Shown piece after piece: positions 56,503 to 64,000 of a DNA stretch of 64,000 nt. The position numbers and the translations under genes are program-made. This DNA comes from Misgurnus anguillicaudatus. Lineage: Eukaryota > Chordata > Actinopteri > Cypriniformes > Cobitidae. The notes below the pieces were generated by a model. The model was not told where the DNA came from and ran no database searches. It was given only the letters and a program-made list of their open reading frames with translations. The stretch lies in the NCBI RefSeq assembly GCF_027580225.2, contig NW_027395284.1, positions 1,073,478-1,137,477 of the forward strand. The letters run 5' to 3'. Every line of letters begins with the position of its first letter. Position 1 is the stretch's first letter.

Positions 56503-59500
56503 ATGAGGGACTGTTTATGTATTTCTCTCTTTATGCTTCACATCAGTGCAGGTGAGCGGAAAACTACACAACCTTTTTTAAGAAAAATTTAAGTCAGATT
56601 AATGTTACATTACTCATTTTAAAGATGTAATTTAAGTTTACAGAATGATATCTTACAATTCCCATCAAAGTTTGCAAACAAAACAGATGTTTCAAAGATA
56701 AATATCAGTGTTCTTGAGTCTTATACACTCTTAGAAAGGATGTGTAAATTTTTTACACATCTTTTTGTGTTAAGCTATTAACACACTATGTGTAATTTTT
56801 GTTGATTTTGTGTTAAAATAAAACACAAGTTGTGTTAAAAGTAACACAAAATGTGTTGTTTTAATAATAACACAGAGATGGGTGGATTCGGGGACAACGC
56901 ATTTTGTGTTTTGTGTTTGATAAGTATGACATCATCATGCAAAACCCTGAACATTAACTCTATTAAACAAATATACTCTGAATATTGCAAAAGTAGTTAT
57001 TAAACATCATGTCCATCATGTTTCATATGAACACATTTTCAGATATTTTAGAAAATGTCTTAGCTCTTCCAAGCTTTATAACGGTTGAATATTGTGCATC
57101 CATCCTTCATAAAAGTAATCAAAATGGCTCCACGGGGATAAATAAAGACCTTTGGAAGGTAATCGGTGGGATTTTGTAAGAGAAATATCCATATTTAAAA
57201 CTTTATTCATGAAAATAACAAGCTTCCGTTAGAAGCCAATGTGCGTAATGTTGTGTATCGTCAACGTGATCTATAAATACATCTATAAATACGTGTGTAT
57301 TTTTACGTTTCAGTGTGGTTGTACAGCGATTTTTGTGTGAGCATATCAGTGAACACCCCTGACCACTCGGTGAGTTTCACGTATTTTAAAACGAAAGTTT
57401 AATGCATTTTAGGAAGGATTGTTCCAGTGCACCTATAGACCCATTGTAGAGGTGGGAGGTGAAACAACAAACACCTGAAAATTCTCGGGGCAGCCGCATA
57501 TGTCAAAATTTCAGTCAAAACCTTTCTATTTCATCATAGACAATCTGAAAACAGGGCTTTAAGTGTAAAATACCGAACTTGTCCTTTAATGCATTCTTAG
57601 AAAGTATGTGTTCGGAAATAGATCACATATTCAATCGTTATAAAGCTTGGAAGAGCTAGGACATTTCCAAAAATATCTGAAAATGTCTGAAAGATCTAAA
57701 CAGATTTCAAATCACAGCAGTTTTTTGATTATGATTGTATGTTTTAATCTAAAGCGTTCATTAAAAGCTGATTTAACTCTCTTGTTTACAGGCTGTAATC
57801 TCACAAATGATCATAAGACAATAGTAGTAACAGGATACACAGGTGGTTCAGTCCTGTTGCCCTGCTCCTGTGATGACCCAAAGTCTACAGTTAACACATT
57901 TAAATGGGGGACTGCCACTGTAAACCAAATGATGAATGTATTTGAACATGAAAAATACAGAGGCAGACTTAAACTGTTTAACGAAACATCTCCAGCAAAT
58001 CTGTCTCTTCTTATTTCTGACCTCAGAAAGGAAGATAAAGGGATCTATGGATGTTATAGTGGACCACGTAGTTTTACAGATGTTTTCTTAACAGTTAAAG
58101 GTAAATTATGATTCTTCTTAAACTCTCATAAATCTGATCTAAACATAATGTAGATTTTTCAACAATTTAGATAAATAAAAAGGGGTTTCCTTTTTTGTCC
58201 AATTCTCATCAAATTCAGCTCAGATGTTTTGGCTATGTAAGGAAAAAGTTATCTTTTATTTTATATTTGTTTGTTTGTTTTTAAACCATTTCCTGTAACG
58301 GAAAAAATAAAATACTTGTATTTATAGCTTGTCATCTAATGAATGAATCCCACCTAGAAACCTGTTGATTTAATATTCACTCTGCTTTATTTTTGCAACT
58401 GTTGTTAAAGGTTTACATAATCGGGTTTTCACGTGGTTTAAATTTAAATATGATCATAATTTGTATCCTTATGTTCTCAGGATGTGATTTGAATCGGCGG
58501 ACACACACAGTTGAGGTGACTGGATATTTAGGAGAGTCTGTAGTTCTGCCCTGCTCCTGTACTGAACCACTGGCTAAACCTGACCAGATTAAATGGAAGT
58601 TCGTAGACAAAGAATATGAAGAAATTTACCCATCTGAACACAGTGAGAGGTACAAGAACAGACGTAAACTGTTAAATGAAACCACACCAGGAAATCTCTC
58701 TCTACATCTCTCCTTACTGACCAAAGAAGACAAAGGAGTCTATCAGTGTTTTGTGTCATCTAACAACTATATCTACATCAGACTTCATGTTGAAGGTAAG
58801 TTTATTTTTCTATGTGTTGTTCCTTTAATCAACATTATTTTTTGTTTTTTTAAATTCCAAACTGTTAAAAGCTGAGGTATAGTTGTAAGATAACAGATGT
58901 TGTGCTGTGTTACAGTGTTGTATATTCACTAACAATTTTACTCTGAACAGAGAAACCACAGGTCCATACAATCTATTCATCAACACATCAACCTTCACAA
59001 CAAACACATGAGCTTAAAACAACTCAACAACCAGAAGGCACATTAACACATCAACCACATCAGTGTAAGTAATTAATATTTAGTTTTAGAAAAATGATAA
59101 ATAATTTTCATCTGTCAAGTGTTTCTAATTAGGTAGACAAAAGCTTATGTATACATAATCTAAAAGCATTTTATTATACATGCAGCTTTTATGATTTTTT
59201 ATCATTTTATAAACTATTGAATATTTGAAAATTAGCCTCATACACAGACCTGTATAAATGAAGTGTGATTAAATATATAACTTTAGGTTTAATTCACTTT
59301 TACAACACCTAAACTGTATAATCTACCTTCCAGAGGTGGACACTAGGTATTTTTACTTTCTACATAAAAGTAAATTTTTAAGTATTCGTATTTTATCAGT
59401 GTCTTTCTTAGGAAAACATACATTCCAAAGCATATTATCATAATTTTGACTCCACTACATTTCATAATTTTAAGTTTTTGGTTTATATTTAATATTTAGG

Positions 59501-62500
59501 TACATTAAACATCTAATATTTTTTTTACTTTTATTTAAGTAAAAAGTACTTTTGTACTTTTACTCAAGAAAAGTAAAAGTACACAATTTTTATGTAATTA
59601 GGTATTAAATCAATTTTAATATACAATATAAAAGGAATACACAGTATGATTCTATGCTTTAGAATGTAGTGAACATTTTTTTAGTAAAGTAAAGTAACTT
59701 TTTCCCCAAGACAAACACTCTGATAAAGCACAGATGCTTGGAAAATTTACTGAAAATACTCAAGTAGTGTCCGCCTCTGACACCTTTCCACATACATCTT
59801 TACTTTTTAAATTTTGTTATGTTACATTCTGATACAATACAGTTCACTTTGCATTGTGTCAGTACTGAAGCAATGAGAAACATATCCAATTATGCAGTGC
59901 TTATAATGGACTTGAAGTGTCTTTGCTGGTAAAGAGTATGGGCATCTGGAGATCGGAAATGTAAAAGCACAAGTCATATGGTTAAAGTGGAGATGGGTGG
60001 GCTTATTAACTCTTTCCTCACCAACGTTTTTTTAAAAACTTGCCAGTGCCAGCATTTCAGATATTCACAAAGTTAAATGCCTTCCAGAAAATGTTCTTCT
60101 TTAAATATAGAAACATACATCAAATGAAGGAACAGACCCTCTGTTTTTAAACAAACAAACAAAAAACATTTCATTTGTTCTCTTTTATCACCTCTACAGT
60201 ATGTGTAGGTTTCTTCAAAAATACCACATTTTAAGCAAAAAGGACTTTTGTAAGAGAACAGATACAGAGCCATTATCAAAACATTTTTGATCATTACATT
60301 TTTTTACTGTTTTTGGATCAGTGGATGCTTCAATATTTTATAATTTGGGTAAGAGTGCCACCTAATGGATAATAACGAAAATGTGGATTGCCAAGAAAAC
60401 TCGTCATTTGTAGTGAAGCGTTTTCTCTTAATGGACGAGTTAACTCCTCAATGCACTGTAAATGCAGCCTCGCTTTAATTAAGCTAACAGGACCCGACTT
60501 TGTAAGGCAGGAACATCCAGGCTATAAAATCTAACAAATGTGGACTGCAAGGAGCATCCGGCCCCGAAATGGAAACCCCTGCAGACCATGCCCAGGATGA
60601 AACCAGACCCGTATAGAGTGGGCTCTAACACCAAGATGGCACTGCTCATTTAGGGAAGTGTATGCCAATGTAATGGCATCGACAATCCAGTTGGATATCC
60701 TCTGCTTAGTGATAAGCATACCCAATGACCGATCTGCAAACAGCTGTTCTGACTTCCTTAAGAAAGCATAGTGGTTCATGTAAACTCCAAGGGCTCTAAC
60801 AGGGCAGAGAGGGATAGGTTGCGGTTTGCCATCAGCTGAGGGGAGAGTGAGCAGAGAAATCATTTGGACCCTAAATGGTGTCGATAGGACTTTGGGGACA
60901 TACCCCGCCCTCAGCCTAAGGACTGCTTTACTGTCAATATGGGCCAAATTGCAAACATGAAGAGACTAGAGAAAGCATGCAAATCACCAACCTGTTTAAC
61001 CATTGCTAGCGCGAGGAGGGGAGGTTTTAAATGAGAGGGCTTGCAGGACCGCCTGTTCGAGTGGTTTAAAGGGAGGGCCTAGCACCTTTGAGAAATCTCT
61101 CTGTCCCTAGAGGCATAAAGGTTGACATCGAGGGCAGGTTCCACTGTTCCCACACTGAAAAAAATGATTCATTCAATTTTAATCAATTTTTTAAGGTAAG
61201 TGGTTGCAATCAATTTATTTAAGCTACATTTAAACAAAAAAAGATTACTAAAATAAAATAAAAAAACTTTTGTATAAATGTAGCTTAAATAAATTGATTG
61301 CAACCTCTTACCTTAAAAAATTGAGTAAATTGAATGAATAATTTTTTTTCAGTGCACTGGAGATGCCAGATCGTCCCTGTCACCTGAAAGAGGAGATCTT
61401 TCCTCAGCGATATCCCCCAGGGTCGATGATTTGGTTAATTTTTATATGGGTTATTTAGCTGTTATAAAGAGATGGCTGATCCAGACAAATCTGCCGAAAA
61501 CGCCTTCATTTTCCTAGTCACATTTTCATTTTCTTAGTCACAAGTGTTTTGTCTTATACAGATAAAGGTAATGGTTCAATTAAAGGACTGTGTTAAAAGT
61601 AGGTTACCTGCTGTAAAATTAACAAACTATTAATAGACCTGGATGTTGCCAAGGCACAAGAGTTATAAAATAATATTTAATTGGGAGATTAGCTTTCATT
61701 TGGACTAATGGCTTAAAGCAATAGACTGTATATTCACACAAAACCATACTGCAGCAGGCCACCTTTGGTCCTGTATTTCAGAGTGACAAAGTTGGCAACC
61801 CTAGCTGTATTATAAGCAAAGATATATACACTAGATGGAACTTGGGGTTCTAATTATGCGTCAAAACCGCCAATCTTGGAACAGGGGTCTTGTCATAGGA
61901 AGTAGCTAGGTGCTATCTCCGCCTGTACTTTGGATTCATGGATGATGCCAGACATCTTTGCTGTGTATAGGCCTACTAGCACTATGCATTACAGTTAGAA
62001 AAAGTAGATTTTCATTATATCAAAACTTTTATGCTCAATGCTAAATACATGTCTGACTGTCGAAACGAACTAAAAGAAAACCAAGAAAATCGCATTCATA
62101 ACGATTTATGGTGATTTTACATCAAGATATTGAATAAATTAATGATCTAATGTAGTGTTCACTGCATATGAATTTTCGGTTTCTTTTTTACTTGTATTTT
62201 GAATTAGGCATTGAATTGTGTTTTAGAAGTGAATAATGTTTTCTAAAAATAACTAACCCTGTGTTTTAATCTTTCAGTGTATAACTTTAATATAACTGTG
62301 TATAATTGTGTAACTTTAATATAGTTGTTTATATTTACTGTCAAACTGTATAAAAGGTGTATATTTACCTCTAACCCCTCGTTCAGACAGCCAACGACAT
62401 TATCGCTGTGTGTCGCTTGTCTCTTTCAATGAGGCGTTTCTAAATCTGCTTGTCATAAACAAATGAGTACCATCTACGCCAGTAACTGACGAGAGAAGGA

Positions 62501-63055
62501 TGACGTGAACTCCACTGCTTTGTTCTCATTGGTAGTCGCTCCCGAAAGTCGCTCGACATTTGCATAAAGTTAAACTTTTCTTAACTTTCTCGCGTCGCTG
62601 GACACGCCCATACGGTCGCCAACGGTCACTGTCGCTCGTGTCGCCGGAAGTCGCCAGGTTTCCATTGAAATGAATGAGATCGCGTCGCTCTGCTACTGCT
62701 TGTCGTTGGCTGTCTGAACGAGGGGTAAGGTACACATTGGTACCTTACAAGTGCATACATACTGGTACATCAAAGGTACATTTCTGTAACCTACCTAAAT
62801 GGTACATTTGGAAAGGCACTGTCCATCTCGTGACAACTTTTGTACCTGTTTGGATGTTGTTGTGAATGTTGTGCATTGGTTGTTTTTTATTCATGTGTGG
62901 GTATTTCTGTTTCTTTACAGATGTTGTTATATTAATAGCAGTATTTGTCTCTGTACTGTTATTGGCGATATTGGCGTTATTGGTGATATTTATTATGCGC
63001 TCTGGAAAGCGCTCTGAAAAGCTTGATTCTGATTGGCCAGTGGCGACATTACGAG
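56503..63055 (+). CDS. Two-V-domain immunoglobulin-superfamily receptor B, 3' end not found
   Basis: Exons 56503-56551 (signal peptide MRDCLCISLFMLHISA), 57792-58100 (V1), 58481-58795 (V2), 58951-59064 (Thr/Gln stalk), 62921-63055 (membrane helix and start of tail). All introns are phase 1 and GT-AG; the 922 coding bases stay in frame. V1 and V2 closely match gene A, including GC(N/D)L starts, the CSC at strand B and the YxC at strand F. The helix VVILIAVFVSVLLLAILALL and tail RSGKRSEKLDSDWPVATLR are unlike gene A. The last exon ends in phase 1 at a good donor, so at least one more exon is expected after 63055, not recognised in the window. A cell-surface, probably immune, receptor. Intron 4 (3.9 kb) is filled with repeats. 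Confidence 0.82.
57037..57688. repeat. Fold-back element in Ig gene B intron 1, about 650 bp
   Basis: Terminal arms of about 60 bp: cattttcagatattttagaa with tcttccaagctttataacg at the left, and their complements ttataaagcttggaaga and atatctgaaaatg at the right. Confidence 0.75.
59334..59775. repeat. Interspersed repeat, uninterrupted copy of 895-1690
   Basis: See 895-1690; this copy lacks the LTR and shows the pre-insertion state. Confidence 0.7.
60512..60947 (-). pseudogene. Tyrosine-recombinase remnant of a DIRS-like retroelement
   Basis: Minus-strand frame 60947-60531 of 138 codons resembles the recombinase C-terminal half of DIRS-type elements in fish: LRAGYVPKV, CPVRALGVYM, QRISNWIVDAI, then GVRAHSIR with the HxxR motif of box II. 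Homology then shifts frame: the conserved FVRFYSLDV with the catalytic Tyr is read in a different frame at 60538-60512, so the copy is broken. DIRS elements integrate with a tyrosine recombinase instead of a DDE integrase. The neighbouring 61000-61140 segment probably belongs to the same copy. Confidence 0.65.
61153..61354. repeat. Hairpin MITE, copy 3, in Ig gene B intron 4
   Basis: CACTGAAAAAAATGATTCAT start and matching inverse end; arms diverged slightly from copies 1 and 2. Confidence 0.85.
61355..62373. other. Intron sequence of Ig gene B, nothing recognised
   Basis: No exon or clear repeat. Confidence 0.35.
62374..62728. repeat. Fold-back MITE, cgttcagac family, copy 3
   Basis: Starts acccctcgttcagacagcca and ends with the inverse (ggctgtctgaacgaggggt). 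Shares the internal cagtaactgacgagagaagg and tgaactccactgctt blocks with copy 1. Confidence 0.8.
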
Positions 63056-64000
63056 GTATGTTATGTACTGTACAGTGATAAGGTACAGCAGCCTTATAGC
63101 TAACTTTGTATTGATGTACCAGCTGTAACAATCGCTTTATGAATTTATAACACAGACTCATCCAGGTGCTGTGAGTCACATTGACAGCTGCAGTTTAATA
63201 CTTTCAAATAAACCAATATAAATAGGCATAATAATTAATAACATATATGAGATTTAAAAATGATCAAACCAAACTGCGTCTTATTTAAACGTTGTGTCTT
63301 GTCTTAAAGAGTTTGTATTCTAACAAACGAAAGATTTTAATTTGTTAAAATAATGAGCTAATAAAATGTTTAATTTTATTATAAAATATAAGACTAATAT
63401 AAAACTTGTTGAACTTTAATCTTACATGTGCAAAAGCTTGTCTAAAATCATCCAGTGAATTTACTTTTACAGTCTAATGATTTCTGATCAGACAACATTA
63501 AATAACTGATGCATGTCAGTGAGACGGTACTGTTCACTGTAAAAAATCCAACTTTAAAATGTTCATTCAACAAAGAACAGTAAGTAACTTGAACAAAGAT
63601 TTCTTTGATGAAGGGCGTCAGTTGATTATTTTGTGTTCACTGAATGAAAAGAGCATAATCATTCAGCTAACAAATATTATTTTGTTGACTGGACTTAGAT
63701 GAAAAAGTTTTTGTCCAATTCGTTCACCCAACTTGCCAACCTGAGAAATCTGAACAAGCAATTTAAAAAAAAACAATGGTCGGAATGGTTCCCAGCATGC
63801 ATTGCGACATGTTCACTTCTTTGGTTAATATTTACTAAAAAAGATGACTGTTTTAATGTTTGCTGGATTTATTTATGTTGTTATGTTGTTAATGTTAGTT
63901 ATATGTTGTATTTAGAGTAATTTTTAAAGAATTATGTTTGTTCATTGTTACCATGATTGAGAAGTGTGTGTTCAGTGTAGAGGGCAGCACAATGAGTTAG
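63056..64000. other. Downstream part of Ig gene B, no further exon recognised
   Basis: A weak acceptor (aacacag at 63149-63155) could open a nine-codon terminal exon, but support is poor. The 73-codon frame at 63699-63920 lies in dispersed sequence and does not look like a receptor tail. Confidence 0.3.

Noticed and set aside
63149..63185. Possible terminal exon of Ig gene B after aacacag
   Set aside because: Only nine codons, weak acceptor, no similarity to the gene A tail; kept as a mere possibility.

Overview
The window reads as intron-rich vertebrate DNA, most likely a ray-finned fish of the carp/zebrafish group. The evidence is: GT-AG exons whose reading phases join correctly, genes recognisable as vertebrate Notch1 and CAMSAP1, a fish-style two-V-domain immune receptor pair, and dense fold-back MITEs, hAT-type elements, solo LTRs and microsatellites. 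There is no bacterial gene organisation. Most short ORFs are chance frames in introns or repeats. The species cannot be fixed from sequence alone.

Layout. 1-7.7 kb: the middle of a plus-strand gene coding for a NIDO domain, three calcium-type EGF repeats and a Thr-rich linker, ending at a 500-base N gap (7716-8215). 8.2-13.9 kb: repeats only. 14.0-31.9 kb: the 3' two thirds of notch1, 19 exons from EGF repeat 22 to the stop codon, with furin site, transmembrane segment, RAM, ankyrin repeats and PEST tail. The first ~21 EGF repeats and the signal peptide are absent. 31.9-42.3 kb: 3' UTR, a ~170 bp tandem repeat, several MITEs and a 1.9 kb hAT-like element with perfect 8-bp target duplications. 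42.3-43.1 kb: a likely 5' UTR exon and the first coding exon of camsap1. 43.1-45.7 kb: MITEs, then a second 500-base N gap (45728-46227). 46.8-49.6 kb: a complete seven-exon minus-strand Ig receptor gene (330 aa). 56.5-63.1 kb: its plus-strand paralogue, five exons, probably unfinished at the window edge. Between them lie an orphan copy of each gene's promoter, suggesting that a divergent gene pair was duplicated and the inner members lost.

How the genes relate. notch1 and camsap1 are also close neighbours in human (9q34.3), so that segment looks like conserved synteny. The NIDO gene on the left and the Ig receptors on the right are each separated from it by a placeholder gap and repeats, so their adjacency may be a scaffolding artefact. 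The Ig genes make single-pass surface proteins with shared ectodomains but different membrane and cytoplasmic exons, as in paired immune receptors.

The points most worth a second look are: the orphan promoters of the Ig pair, the Grb2-type tyrosine motif in one Ig tail, the Gly-Met (instead of Gly-Val) gamma-secretase site and altered Fbw7 degron in this Notch1, the missing notch1 5' half, the hAT element carrying exon-like sequence, and the 2 kb nested palindrome at 53.8-55.8 kb.
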